A DNA stretch of 64,000 nt from NCBI RefSeq assembly GCF_932526225.1, contig NC_064034.1:16380887-16444886 (forward strand), given 5' to 3'. Positions 43,301 through 54,429 of the stretch are shown here, piece after piece (positions within the stretch are counted from its first letter, which is position 1; each line of letters begins with the position of its first letter). The notes below the pieces were generated by a model. It did not search any database, was not told the origin of the DNA, and worked only from the letters and a program-made list of their open reading frames with translations. A program made the translations under genes and the position numbers. This DNA is from Nematostella vectensis (taxonomy: Eukaryota > Cnidaria > Anthozoa > Actiniaria > Edwardsiidae).

Positions 43301-46300
43301 TTTAAAAAAGAGTGGGTTTGGCTTTCATTCAAGGGTTGTAAATAAACTATTCAAATACATTTTCTATTTGTAATGGGAAATGTACTTTGTAATGGGAAAT
43401 TGTTACTCGGAATCAGTATTTTTGTGAAAATGACATTAAATATTCTCGAGGGCTTATCCCACAATTTTAACTTTACTCATTTAATAACAAAATAGAGTCG
43501 ATCATTTGTGTTTCCATAGAAATATTTAATCATAATAATTTCTTTGTTCTGGGTATTTATAACAGAGGACGAAAATGCAATAAAAACATGAATAAGAGGG
43601 GGAGTATGATGTATTTGCTCATCTCATGAGAATAAAAAATGAAGACAGCCAAATCTTTTTGTTTGCTGTTCTTCAAAGCCAAATTGACCAAGTGCGGCTA
43701 GAAAAGCCATTTTCGAGACACTCGGCTCAGTGATACACCTGATCTATTGCAATAAAAAAGCAGATCGGAAGTCCAATTTACAGGATGAAACGGCGGTCTC
43801 AAGGTGATGGTATTTGCTCTGAGATTATTATCAAGAATTTATTCAATAAAGAGAGAAAAGGATAAGCAATACGACGTGAAAAGCAGCAAGGTCATAAGAA
43901 ATAACGCCTTTTGAACATAAAGTTATCAGAAATAGGACTAAAGCACATCTGCTCTTATGTGGCAAATGAAAAAAAACAACATCTAATTTCAACATGTTAA
44001 AATATGATAGCAATGTTCAAACTGTGTAGTGCTGTACTAAGTGGAAGATTGAGTAAAGGAGGCATTTTATAACCCTGGGTACCACAGGCTCGAAGCTTCA
44101 CTATTAAGGTTCCGCAAGCAGGCGACAACGACTGAGCATTTGACTTGAAATTGTACAACGAAAAGACGTCAAAGTCGAGGACGGGCGGCGAGCAGAAAAA
44201 CAGTAAAAGCTACAGGATTTTAAAGGATAAAGGATTTTAGTTGAAGTGAAGGGAAGGAAAAGTAAGAAATTGAACTGGATTCAACTATACAAAAATAAAA
44301 AAGTTAGGGAATTTAACTGTACGAATAGAAGAGTTTGAATCGTAGAAATTGAAGAAATATAACTGCGCCATATCAAACTCGGTGGACAGGACGTGAGCAT
44401 GGCTAACAACACGACATTTTACGGGAACGTTTCTCTTGCCAGTCCCGTCCCTTGGTTTATTTGGTATAAGACGCCAGAAGATCATCGCCTTGGGCTTCTT
44501 TCCGCGTACATCGGCATCGTGACGCTCTCATTGCTCGGTGACATTGCGCTAATTGCAGTCATCTGCAAGTACCGGCACCTGCGAACCAAAGGGAACTACT
44601 TTGTACTGAACATGGCAGCGTCAGACATAGCCGCACTTCTTGTGCTTACTCGCTCTGTCTATATATTGCATAGTGAGTCAAACGCCTGGGACATCCAGGG
44701 TTGGCCAGGGGATATTCTGTGTAAATTAGCTGCCTTTACGCGCGATATTACGATCAGTGTATCCATACAAAGTATGGTTTTCTTGGCATTGAACAGATAC
44801 GTTGCCGTGGTCTATCCAGCAAGACCACCCCCGGTGATTCTGAGACCACAAGTAGCTATTCCCTTTATATGGGTTGCCGGGTTCGCCACGTTTGGAGTGT
44901 ACTTTCGGGTCTACAGAATCGAGGTAATGTATGGCGAGATTTACTGCTTCAACCGATGGGAGCCGCCATTTGACCCTTCAACCGGACAGCGTAACTTCTA
45001 TATAATGTTCATGATAACACAGTTCTTCATCCCGCTCCCGCTAATGACCGTCATCTACATCGCAATCGCCCTGAATCTCAAGCGGCAAGTGATACCAGGC
45101 GAGCAATTACCTGAAAACGAAAGACGCCAGCGAAAGCGCAACAAAAACGCTGTGCTGATGGCTGCCGCAATTGTCGGTTCTTTCGCAGTGTGTTGGGCTC
45201 CTCAGCACACATTTGAACTCCTACAATGGAGAGGAGCGTTGAGTGATTTGAAGTTTGAAGAGTACGTTTATATACACAATACCGTGGTAGTGATGACCTA
45301 TGCTAGCTTCGTCATTAATCCATTAATCTGTTTCATGTTTACTGAGGGCCTTCGTAAGGCGTTGAAGCAAATGTTGACGTGTGGCTGTTTCCTAAACTCG
45401 ACATGGATCGAACCCTCAAAGACGATGGAAACCAGCTTGAATTTACGAACTAGACAGCGCCACGATGAAACCGTGAACGAAGACGGCTGAAAATCAAAGC
45501 ATTTGATGCGAAAATTCAAGTAATAAAGATTGATTAATTGATTAATAAAATTGTGTCTGGTAGATGTCACTTGATAATGACGATGGTGACGATAATGATG
45601 ATAATGGTGATGAAGATGATAGGGATGTTGATGATGGTGGTCGCGATAATGATGTTGGTGATAACGGCGACAAAAAGATATGACTATGTTGAGCAAGGTA
45701 AACTTATTCTAACACTTTTGTACTGGCGAAAAATGTGTATCGAATATATGAAGTAATTTTTCTATGAATTGAATTAAGAATATTTTTAATTTAGATTAAA
45801 ATATCATATAAAAAGAGAGAACCAAAGGGGAGGAGTGAGGAATCTCCAGAAAAGAAGACAGAGGTGATCGTCCTATCTTTTAGTTTCGACCAACTTACTA
45901 TATAACACCCTTGTGCGCTCACACTTGTGTTACGCTAGCGAAATATGGGCCCCTCAGTCTTACATTTCCAACTTACGTCTGTGTGAGAGCGTGCAGAGGC
46001 GCGCGACGCGTTTTATCCTTTCCTGCCACTCGAATCCTGATCTGAGACCCAACTATAAATCACGCCTTATAACTTTGAATTTACTCCCCCTGTCATACTG
46101 GCTACAATGCAAAGATCTGTGTTTCTTCTATAAAGCAATTACCGGCTACCATGACCTTCACTTTGAAAAATTTGAATCTTTTAAGAAAATGTAAAAACAC
46201 TATATTTCAACCAAACTAAACTCTGACTTTGACCCCGACCGGATCCTACATGGGAAACAGTCTGCCATAAATGCTGCTTCTTCAGGCTGAATTGCTGTTA

Positions 46301-46473
46301 GATTAGTCTCTGTGTTTTTGTATTTTATCGATAAGTGTTCAAGTATCCGTAGGGTCGGGGCAGGCCTCGCCGGGACCTCGTGTCCGTTCGCCTTTCTCTC
46401 TCTGCACTTATTCTTGTCTGTTTTGTATGTATTTTGTTTGTATATCCTTATATATAAGTGTGGAGGAAGCCTC

Positions 46474-46532
<59 letters not shown>

Positions 46533-49500
46533 ACAAATAAACAAATAAACAAATAACAAATAAATAAATAAACAAATAAATAAATAAACAAATAAACAAT
46601 TAAATAAATAAATGAATGAATAAAAAATAAATAAATAAATAAAATAAAAACGAGAAATAGCAACTGCGTGTATGATATGTAACTTATGTAAATAAATTCT
46701 TGTATTTCTCATATACCCTTAATTCTTATTATAAAACCCAGCCCAATAACAGCGCCCCCCCCCCCCCCCCGCCCCCGAGAACTAACGTCCTTGCGCCCCT
46801 CCTCTGCACTAAAACTATCTCATACGATATACGACATAGAGATTGGGTCATTCTTTTTACGGCGAATTTATTCTACACGTATTTCTACAATTTGAAAGAA
46901 GTTTAACATTTTTAAAACAAATGTTAAAACTGTTCAGCATACTTTCAGGCATTTCTCTTGCTACGAAACCCTATGCAAATCCGCTTCAATCACTGTGAAT
47001 TTTAATCCATCCGTCGACTAAAACAGCTCGATTCTATTTCTTAAGTATCATTATACAGGGAAACTTATTTTAGATACATTGTCACGGAAGTCGGACCTTC
47101 AGTTTAGGTTTTCAACACTACTCAAAGGAGGCCAATTACCCCACCATTTTATGCTCCCGCATAATAGCGAGTGACTCAAAGAATCCATTTCCATCGGCTA
47201 ATTCAAGCAAGTAACTGAGATACTTTCCATTAAATATCTTGACAAGACAATTATGAAGTATCACACTTATATTGTGCATGGTTATCTAACTTTCCTTGCG
47301 AACAGACTGGTGTATTTTTCGATGTAAACAAAGGAGAGTTTGATCGACTTTCTTTAAATTGCCAGAAGAATGAAAAACGTAATACTACGGCGCAATGTTA
47401 CGGTTCAACGTTTTTATTGAAAAAATATGCTTGCAATAAGCACGTCGCAAAACGTGCAAATGATACAATATTGAACTTATATAAATATCATATAATAATA
47501 TACACTATATTGCCTAATAGCAGCGTATCATAGGGAGAACTGTCTGTGGGTCGTTCATGTTACTCTTTTTCTTTCGGAATGAAAAGTACAATACTGCGGT
47601 GTAATGCTAGCTATTCGGTGCAGCCTTATTTTTTAAAGAGTTCAATTCGTCAAACAGCATTTGCATTTCACTTTTTGATTTCGCGAACACGGTCACGTCC
47701 GCTTGGCATCCCTCCACCACATCCGCCACAGAGAGGACAATAACCCGGCCGGAGTCTGTGTTGCCGTTTATGCTCCCAGTGTTATTTATATCATTCGCTT
47801 TGGCAATCAGTTCTTCGCTGGAGCAGTTGAATTTCTTCATGAGCGACAGACTAGATTTTGTGAATCCAAACTGAGCCATGTAAGGGGCGAGAAGAAGATG
47901 GGTGGTATCGCCGCCGACCCTGGGGTTGAGATCGCATAGGTAACGCCCACCGTCCTCTGTGAAGATCACCTCGATGGTGACGAGACCAAAGTAACCGTTC
48001 TCGTGCAGGTAGTCTTTCACCGGGATGACAAAGTCGTCGTAGACCATGTCCTTAAGGCGATCCTGGTCCTCCCATTCGACGATAGCAGAAGACCATTGGA
48101 ACCCGGTGAACCCTCCGACTGTTGTTCCGACCCATGTCACTTCTCCGCTCTTAGATACATAGAACTGGTAGCTGGGCACGTCCACGATTGCGCTCAGGCA
48201 TTCTTGTAGAACGAACCCCTCTTTCCACTCGGCTTTGTCGATGACTTCAGAGAGTATGGCTTGGAGATGCTCGAGGTCGTTAGCGATTTGTGTACCACGG
48301 CCAGACCAAGACTGGTCAATCTTCATCAAGCACGGAAAAGACAGACTAGAGACGTTGATCCTCGGCGGGGAGCACACGTTAATTTCAGGAATCGTGCTTT
48401 TCAGTTGTAGTCTGTAATGCGTGTCAGGATTGACAGAGTGTTTGTTTTCAGACATGCCCTGCATCGCTCCGGTAGTGACAACAGGGACATTATCGCTTAA
48501 CCCCTCTTCAATAGTCTTGATCGTCGCCGGCGCAAACGCGGGCAGCCATTTTTTCCAGTGCGCGGTGAGGTTTTTGTCTGGCTGCCTGTCCATGAGTATC
48601 GGGACCTCACTACCAGCCGTCGCGAGATTTCTCATCGGGAACTGATACTCGAGAAACGTCTGCGAAGGCGGAGGGTAGTCGAAAACTCGATATTTTTTAT
48701 CGTTGAGGAACCTGTAGTCTTTTGATGAGTATGTGGACGGCCAGGCAGGAAGAAAGTAAGCCTCGTTTAAGTCCTTTTTTATCAAACTACTAAGCGTCAA
48801 GACTTCGTTCGCTGCCATTGCACACACGATATTTCGCCTCGAACAGCGCCTTGAAATCTTTCTCGATCTGTCTCTCGAACTCCGTTGAAGTAATCTGTCT
48901 AGTTCGCCCTCCTTTTATATGCAAGGCAGCCCGAAATCAGTCTTACTCGTAGACTAAACCGGTTTAACCGGATGCTACGCGCTACGCTCTGGTTCCATGT
49001 GCAGACGAAAAGAGCGTTAGGTCATCCAGCTTATCACGTCCCTAAACATCCAATCAGCGCTGTATACAAACAACGCTGAACCGTTTATCACACAAGAGTA
49101 AAATTGTTTTCTAGACACAACCAACATACACAACCATACGCTGAAAAACACTTACAGTTAAAAAGCTGACTCGCGCCAAACAGACGGCCAGTCGTCGGTT
49201 TCTACGACGACTACGACGGTTCACTGTTTATTTGAAATAATTAATCCTACGCAAAACGCTTAAATAATAGAATATATTAAAAAAAACTTGTTCTGAGTTT
49301 AAATAGCAATGTATCGTGTGAGAACCTGTCTTCGGGTTGTATTTTCTTTCTCCTCTGAACTCGTAACTCACGCAACTCTCCCGTCACGCTCGATCTTGAT
49401 TATCGAAATAAAAACCTTCACGACCAAGCATTGTAATAGTATTCAGTTATATTTTCAACGGATAAAAACGGTAAATACGACGAAATATGATGAATGTATA

Positions 49501-50828
49501 CTAAAATAAACCTCCGATTTACTATGCGAGTTTGCTAGACATTTGAAAGCCGAAAATATCTTGTTTTTCCTGACAAGCATAAATTACACAGACGAGTACT
49601 GGGATTCATTCAAATCGGTGCATCCGTGATTTGCATAAACTGGTTATAATAACATGATTTAAACCGGTCTAAATAATCAAGATTTTAGAACTGGTATTGG
49701 CATGAAGACAACTGACGAATTTAGAAATTTCTGGAAGAACGGGTTGGGAACACAGACATCTATTCCTTTGTCGATTTTTTTTTATTTAAAATACTTGAAA
49801 AAAATATTATATTTCGTATTGTATTTCGCTGGGCTGGCGTTATTAGGCTGGCGTTCGCGAAAAAAGAAAACACCAGCCAAACGAAATACAAAGAGAGCTC
49901 TTGTACCTTAGCACCAGAAAAGGTGTGCAGGTCCCAAACGAAGACCTAAAGGCCCAAACGAAGACCTTGTAAAATAGATTTGTTGATGCTTGGCAGGCCC
50001 GAGCCAGGATTTTGAGCGGGGTAGTTCGTTTATCCATTTTAGCCGACCAAATTTCCGGTATACTCCTCGCCTTATTACATTAAGCAATCAATATATCAAA
50101 TAAATGCAATCTTGTATTTAAAATGTTATAAGTAGGGTGCTTTTTAACATATAGTAAAGATAATTATTATAAAAATATTTTTATAGTCATTTATAAACAT
50201 ATTGATGTTCACGGTATATCCAGCCAAATGTTATATTTTTTTGTTTGCTCGGAGCGGACCTTCAAGCCGGGTGGGGGGGGGGGGGGGGGCTCGTCCGAAC
50301 CCCCCCTGGCTACGGGTCTGCAAATGGTAAAATACATTTGACTGTTACTTTAAATGAACTTTTCAGTCATACTACAGATATCCTTGCTCGCGGTTTTAAA
50401 CTTTATTTTAATTACAGTAAAGATACAAAAGGTATCCCAGTAAAAAGGGCAATTTTCTTAGCTCCTTTCATGCAAAATAAGGCCTAGATGGATGGGGTCC
50501 GAATAAACTAATATACAAAAGTGAGAATACGTTTTATAGCTTATAAACCATGATATTAACAACATTTTGTTAATAAAGGGGTATTGGACCAGTTTATAAG
50601 CAAAAGCTGTGTGATTTTCTTGACTCAGTCAGTGGCATCCTAGCTTTCCAACAGTGTACATTCTTATCACAATGGTTCGATGCATACCTTCAAGACCCTG
50701 AGCCGTAGCAGGCCTCAAAATGTGGGGGGAGGGGTACGGTACAGAATTATAAAGAAAGCGTGGATTCCGTTTTTAGTCATAATACCCCCTACTGGTCATT
50801 TCCTTATAATTTTTGAAAATGTTGCAGT

Positions 50829-50860
<32 letters not shown>

Positions 50861-53800
50861 GGGAGGGGCACATGCCCCATATGCCCCTACCCCTGCTACG
50901 GCCCTGATACCATTTATCCCTTAACGGATGATTGAGTGTTTTCATCTTCTTGTGACTACTTTGTATATTATTTTTTGGTTGTGGGGTACTACTCGTGTTT
51001 AGTATAGTCAAGTTGAGGGGCTTAAACTCCAGGGCAAACCAAGCAATTTTCATGCACAAGTCTAGTGAGCAACAAAAACACTGCAAGAGCAGAGAGCAGA
51101 AAAGTAGAGTTTTTTTGGCTATTAAAATTTAAAGAGCATGACTAAAACCATTTTATGTAAAATTGTGAATAAGACACAATTAAAGTTGTTCTAATAAACA
51201 AGAAAGTTACCCTGGGTACCAGAGTCTCAAGCTTTGTTTGTTTACTATGCGCCCTTTACTGACTGCGGAGTAAAGCTCTAGACTCTGGTAACCAGGGTAC
51301 AAGAAAGTAGACACAAAATAGTAATCATATCTTAGCTACTAACCTTTTGTAGAGTCCGTTCAATGTCAGGACATCTTTTTAGACATTGACGCACTTCTTC
51401 ATTCAAGTGACGATCATTGTAGAACATCTCAACACTATTCAGACGCGACTGGATCACATGCACTTGCGTTGATGGAGCACAAATCCGTGCGTGAAGAAGT
51501 CTTCTACCCGCATGGGTACAAGTAGTGTTCATAACACCGAATAAAGTGGCCTTCTTATCGGAATTCATTAGAGGCTCAGTGAGTTCAAGTGAGCGTCGGG
51601 TATTGGAGTCAATGGCCATGTGTGTTTGGTGGTTATATTGAGATGGTTTATTTAGTATAGGGGTCACATCTTTTTGTGTGTAGCTTAAAAAGTTGAGCAG
51701 CGCTACTCCAGCACAGAGTTCTATAGATGAGAAATTGGCTGTGTTTGTGGAAAGGAAGTGCTTGATGTTGTTTTGTGAGGTTGGATCACTGTTGTCAAAC
51801 CATTCTTCTGGGATTGTGGTGACATGGAATTTCTCTACACAGCTCAGTGGTGGTTTGCTTAATTTCTTTGGTACTTTGTAGTTTGGACTGGGGTTAGCTT
51901 CTTCCATATCTCTGGCTGTAATCAAAATCTAGGCAGTGAAACAAAAGGGGGGCAGACTCAAATGATAAATAATATGGCACTGTGAACTAGGGAGGGAGGG
52001 TCAAGGGCAGAAAATGCCACCCTTTTGAATGGGAAAACAGGTTTCCCTCCCTTGAGATAAAGGTTAGTACCAACATTTATAAAATACCCCCTTATGGAGT
52101 TGGAATATCTCTAACAACAGGACAAACCCTTCCATGTTATGTGAATAAATAAATGATTATGCCCCCTTTTTTTATTTGACAATGAAAGACAGTTTAGGGC
52201 AGCATGTATTTGTGTTAAGATGAAAAAAGGTTTAAACAAATGAACAGGTGGCCTATAAATGAAGTAAATATATTTCTCTTATTATAAATAATCTTTTCAT
52301 ACCTCAGCGGGATTAATTCTTGTTAGATCCTCTTCCAGAGTGTCTAGAGTTGAGGTGGCAAGGTGGAATTCTCCTGTTGAAATATCCACCCAGGCCACCC
52401 CAAGGGAGCCACCAGGGCCTCTAGTTAGACTGAGTAGATAGTTGGCATCAGGCTCTAGAGGCTCGAGTACAGTTCCAGGTGTGACAAGCCTCACCACATC
52501 ACGATGGATAAGCTTTGAAGACTTTGATGTCCTTTAAAAGCAATTAAGGAATAAAATAGATGCAGTGGAGCCTCCACATAAGGGGCAGCCTAGAAAAATA
52601 TCAAGAATCAGATGTTGTCTGATTGTTAGTACATGAATTTGATTATAGACTTTGCAAAGTGTCTGTTATATTAAGGATTTGTGTGTGCTTAATGGGGGTT
52701 TGTTATATGGATATTCCTTTCTATATTTTTCTAGAGAAATAAAACAAAGTCTGTATAATAATTTTGGGAAAAGCTACTTATTACAGTTCCCCCTCTCCTG
52801 ACTTTTTGTTGGGTATGGCTCATAGGGACAAAAAGGAACATGGAGGGGTGAGTGGGGGTAGGTGGCAAAATACTTACACTGGCTAACCAGGTAACACAGC
52901 AATATTTAATATCCCCACCCCACCACTATTTCATGTCCTTACTTCTCTGGTATTTGTTGCGAGATTGCAATCTGGAATCCATGTTGGACAAGTGGTGTTA
53001 ACCAGCTGTTGAGTGACCTGACAGGAAAACCAGCCATTAGCTTGCTTACAGTTGCACTTTTAGTCAAGCGCAAAGACAGCTTCTGTGAAACATCAATGGC
53101 ATCCTTTCCATAAATCTCATAGAAATCTCCAACTTGAAACAGCACAACAAACTCTGGGTAACGTTTCTTGATCTCATTGTATTGGCACAAGAGATTGTTG
53201 GTTTTGGCTGCTGGTTTGGTATCACTTGAAAAGTAGACTTTACATATTCTTGATACTTCTTTCATTCGAGTATGTGAAAGCAGCCTCTGCACCCTGAAAG
53301 AAAAACACATTATGGTAAAGATACCAAAAGGGTCTGATTTTCTAAAAAAATACCCCCTTTTCAAGAAAACAGCATCCTTTTTTAGTAGTCACCATCCAAG
53401 TTAAATCCCCTCACCCAAAGTTACACTGACCCCCTCAATCCCACCCCTCCCCCAAAAAGTAACAACAACAAAAACAACATTGTAGCTTGTAGGGTGGTTG
53501 GTGACAAAATCTTAGACTATTTGCATATGATAATTTGTCCCAGTCCACCCATGCCATGGAAATCATGCCAGTCAATCAAGCTCCTGTCATGGACCATATC
53601 AGCTGCTCCACTCCCAAACCCCAGGGGGGGGAGGGGGTTTTCCCATGTCGATCTGATAGGGATGCTTGTCGTATTTCTTAGGGGTCAAAATCAGGCCTCA
53701 GGTATTTTTTAGGGGGTATCCGAGGAAAAATAGGCTTTTCTCTTAGAATTGGTATTTTTAGATTTTTTGGGGTATTTTTTAGGGTAGCAACTTTAGGTGT

Positions 53801-54243
53801 GCCGGTATTATTTAGGGGTATTTTTCGAATTTCCCGACGAGCATCCATATCACTTTTACCCTGAAGAGCCCCCCCGGGCCCAAACCCCATTACTCTACCC
53901 TACCCTAGCATATCCAACAGTACAAATTGGCAACATCTAGGGTACGAAAGTAATTAACTTTAACTGTTAATTACATAGCTTAATTATGTGCGTCAATATG
54001 TTGATGTAATAGGGTAAGGGAGTCATCCAATATCTATATTTTTAAAGTTTATAAAATTAGTTGCCATTGAGGCGAAGTTCATCTGCATCAGACCGTGCAC
54101 GGTAATATCTCTGAATATGATATCATCCTTACAGACAAAACTAACAATGAAGTGTATAAGTAGATTAATATCATCATCGCGTACCTCTCAGCTGTGAGTT
54201 CAGTTAAAAAATAAAAAGAACTCCGGGTAATGACTCCCGCCAT
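34444..54243 (-). CDS. MutS family mismatch-repair protein, MSH1-like, probably mitochondrial
   Basis: Exons on the minus strand: 54243-54185, 53293-52943, 52531-52303, 51928-51344, 42420-42116, 38089-37846, 37631-37382, 36674-36588, 36166-36023, 35628-35432, 35163-34444. All are GT-AG and frame-consistent (1056 codons plus TAA). Domain I has GDFYEIYG (75-82), the Phe-x-Glu mismatch reader of bacterial MutS and MSH1. The connector and lever domains follow. The ATPase has GPNMGGKST (670-678) and [12 protein letters not shown] (about 745-756). The N-terminus ([15 protein letters not shown], then [16 protein letters not shown]) is Arg/Ser-rich with few acidic residues, consistent with a mitochondrial presequence. 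The C-terminal extension has no GIY-YIG or HNH motif but a degenerate repeat. The MutS family is certain; the MSH1 assignment is inference from FYE and the bacterial-like layout. Confidence 0.9.
34520..34790 (-). repeat. Degenerate coding repeat in the MSH1-like C-terminal tail
   Basis: Roughly six copies of a 14-18-residue motif of the form PS-x-x-A/T-x-G-x-E ([52 protein letters not shown]). The sequence is diverged but in frame. It lies outside the conserved MutS core. Confidence 0.6.
35783..36022 (-). repeat. Three pseudo-copies of the MSH1 Walker-B exon end
   Basis: The intron after exon 36166-36023 contains three tandem units of about 80 bp. Each is homologous to the exon's last bases (encoding TEKSLVL-x-x-EI) plus the donor GTATGTCACGCAATCC. 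Anchors on the plus strand are TCAAGACGAGTGATTTTTCA at about 35791, 35872 and 35953. They are joined to the true donor without a break. Confidence 0.85.
36750..37333. repeat. (CAT)n-type microsatellite in an MSH1 intron
   Basis: About 580 bp of imperfect CAT/CAC/GTC trinucleotides, ending in a pure (ATC) run at 37290-37334. It lies between the two exons that split Walker A (37631-37382 and 36674-36588). Poly-His and poly-Met frames here are not genes. Confidence 0.95.
39467..39700 (+). mobile_element. LINE reverse-transcriptase tail fragment inside the array, copy 1
   Basis: A non-repeat island reads [12 protein letters not shown] and then [10 protein letters not shown] on the plus strand. 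This resembles the cysteine-containing C-terminal end of CR1/L2-type LINE ORF2. It is truncated at both sides. Confidence 0.5.
40398..40631 (+). mobile_element. LINE fragment, copy 2
   Basis: Nearly identical to the island at 39467-39700 (KELR for KKLR). It was carried to its new place by the roughly 932-bp higher-order duplication of the array, so one insertion was copied with its host units. Confidence 0.5.
42421..44398. other. Intron sequence without recognised features
   Basis: AT-rich part of the 8.9-kb MSH1 intron. Near 42425-42540 a short motif (ACAGTTTTAAAGCAATACGC) is repeated. At about 44072 lies half of the hairpin MITE seen at 6822. The last few hundred bases should contain the promoter of the GPCR at 44399. 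Confidence 0.5.
44399..45490 (+). CDS. Rhodopsin-class GPCR (peptide-receptor-like), nested in the MSH1 intron
   Basis: A single exon of 363 codons plus TGA, starting at the ATG of MANNTTF (two N-terminal sequons, NNT/NTT and NVS). Class A hallmarks: LNMAASD in TM2, a Cys at the start of TM3 (DILCKL) and one in loop 2 (EIYCFNRW) for the conserved disulfide, LNRYVAV in place of DRY at the end of TM3, CWAPQH in TM6, NPLICF in TM7 (NPxxY variant), and a palmitoylation-type LTCGCF. The basic third loop (RRQRKRNKN) suits G-protein coupling. It resembles neuropeptide receptors; the ligand is not inferable. An AATAAA lies at 45522-45527. It is on the strand opposite to its host gene. Confidence 0.9.
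   Translation: MANNTTFYGNVSLASPVPWFIWYKTPEDHRLGLLSAYIGIVTLSLLGDIALIAVICKYRHLRTKGNYFVLNMAASDIAALLVLTRSVYILHSESNAWDIQGWPGDILCKLAAFTRDITISVSIQSMVFLALNRYVAVVYPARPPPVILRPQVAIPFIWVAGFATFGVYFRVYRIEVMYGEIYCFNRWEPPFDPSTGQRNFYIMFMITQFFIPLPLMTVIYIAIALNLKRQVIPGEQLPENERRQRKRNKNAVLMAAAIVGSFAVCWAPQHTFELLQWRGALSDLKFEEYVYIHNTVVVMTYASFVINPLICFMFTEGLRKALKQMLTCGCFLNSTWIEPSKTMETSLNLRTRQRHDETVNEDG
45540..45685. repeat. Degenerate GAT/GGT trinucleotide repeat
   Basis: Imperfect GATGAT/GGTGAT runs directly after the GPCR 3' end. Confidence 0.7.
45895..46473 (+). mobile_element. 3' end of a non-LTR retrotransposon
   Basis: Frames encode [18 protein letters not shown], then [13 protein letters not shown] and [17 protein letters not shown], the classic C-terminal part of CR1/jockey-type reverse transcriptases. 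The rest of ORF2 is missing (5' truncation). A 250-base 3' UTR follows and ends in the tail at 46474. Confidence 0.8.
46474..46645. repeat. (AAAT)n tail of the LINE fragment
   Basis: Long AAAT/AAAC tetranucleotide run directly at the 3' end of the LINE fragment. Confidence 0.9.
47607..48818 (-). CDS. ATP-grasp domain protein, intronless
   Basis: 403 codons plus stop, starting at the ATG of MAANEVL. ATP-grasp enzymes usually join a carboxylate to an amine or thiol through an acylphosphate. Motifs seen: [18 protein letters not shown] (a lysine and flexible Gly-rich loop that clamp ATP, about 165-182), the GFVLQECL strand, [11 protein letters not shown], and [15 protein letters not shown] (Mg-binding Asp/Asn with the Arg of the C-terminal lobe). 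The substrate is unknown. It is single-exon and sits inside an MSH1 intron on the same strand. A TTTATT (AATAAA on the minus strand) lies at 47413-47418. A neighbour such as a mycosporine-type gene is not present. Lack of introns allows retrocopy or horizontal origin. Confidence 0.75.
   Translation of the reverse strand: MAANEVLTLSSLIKKDLNEAYFLPAWPSTYSSKDYRFLNDKKYRVFDYPPPSQTFLEYQFPMRNLATAGSEVPILMDRQPDKNLTAHWKKWLPAFAPATIKTIEEGLSDNVPVVTTGAMQGMSENKHSVNPDTHYRLQLKSTIPEINVCSPPRINVSSLSFPCLMKIDQSWSGRGTQIANDLEHLQAILSEVIDKAEWKEGFVLQECLSAIVDVPSYQFYVSKSGEVTWVGTTVGGFTGFQWSSAIVEWEDQDRLKDMVYDDFVIPVKDYLHENGYFGLVTIEVIFTEDGGRYLCDLNPRVGGDTTHLLLAPYMAQFGFTKSSLSLMKKFNCSSEELIAKANDINNTGSINGNTDSGRVIVLSVADVVEGCQADVTVFAKSKSEMQMLFDELNSLKNKAAPNS
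49985..50325. mobile_element. MITE-like element with G/C-run ends
   Basis: The left end (GAGCCAGGATTTTGAGCGGG, then TTCGTTTATCC) and right end (CCGAACCCCCCCTGGCTACGGG) match dispersed fragments at about 13740-13880 and 28640-28690. The inner part is AT-rich, ending in a run of G (50273-50289). No coding region. Confidence 0.5.
50698..50908. mobile_element. MITE, intact copy of the element interrupted at 5127-5648
   Basis: Starts GAGCCGTAGCAGG and ends CCTGCTACGGCCCTG, inverted repeats of each other. It contains a G tract of about 39 bases at 50828-50860. A diverged relative lies near 9045-9190 (AGGGCTGTAGCAGGGG). Confidence 0.65.
51208..51301. mobile_element. Foldback MITE, about 94 bp
   Basis: TACCCTGGGTACCAGAGTCT at the left pairs with AGACTCTGGTAACCAGGGTA at the right. 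It lies 40 bases outside MSH1 exon 4. Confidence 0.7.
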
Positions 54244-54429
54244 TTTTATATTGTTGACATGTCTGCGATACTTCAGTACAGCGGCTCAGTGCGGGGACGG
54301 TAACGATATTCACGCGTGCACTTCACGCAAGTTCGACTCACGTGTAGCAAGATGGCGGACAGACAACATGTGAAACTTGGGTTTCAAAGGCTCTAGTACC
54401 TAGTAATTCATTGCCTAAAATATCTTATA
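54244..54429. promoter_or_regulatory. Bidirectional promoter between MSH1-like and POLR1A
   Basis: Only 186 bp separate the two divergent start codons. No TATA box is evident. A YY1-like AAGATGGCGGAC lies at 54350, and the MSH1 start itself reads AAAAATGGCGGG on its strand. The arrangement implies shared core promoter DNA. Confidence 0.6.
54352..54396 (+). CDS. Upstream open reading frame in the POLR1A leader
   Basis: Fourteen codons (MADRQHVKLGFQRL) with a good start context (AAGATGG), ending in TAG 33 bases before the POLR1A ATG. If the transcription start is upstream of 54352 it would dampen translation. The start could instead be inside or after it, with the motif acting as a YY1-type initiator. 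Confidence 0.35.
   Translation: MADRQHVKLGFQRL

Noticed and set aside
44393..44398. Start of the second GPCR at 44393
   Set aside because: That codon is GTG. The first ATG in frame is at 44399 and gives a normal N-terminus. The same applies to the ATP-grasp gene, where the ATG at 48818 is preferred over a GTG at 48827.
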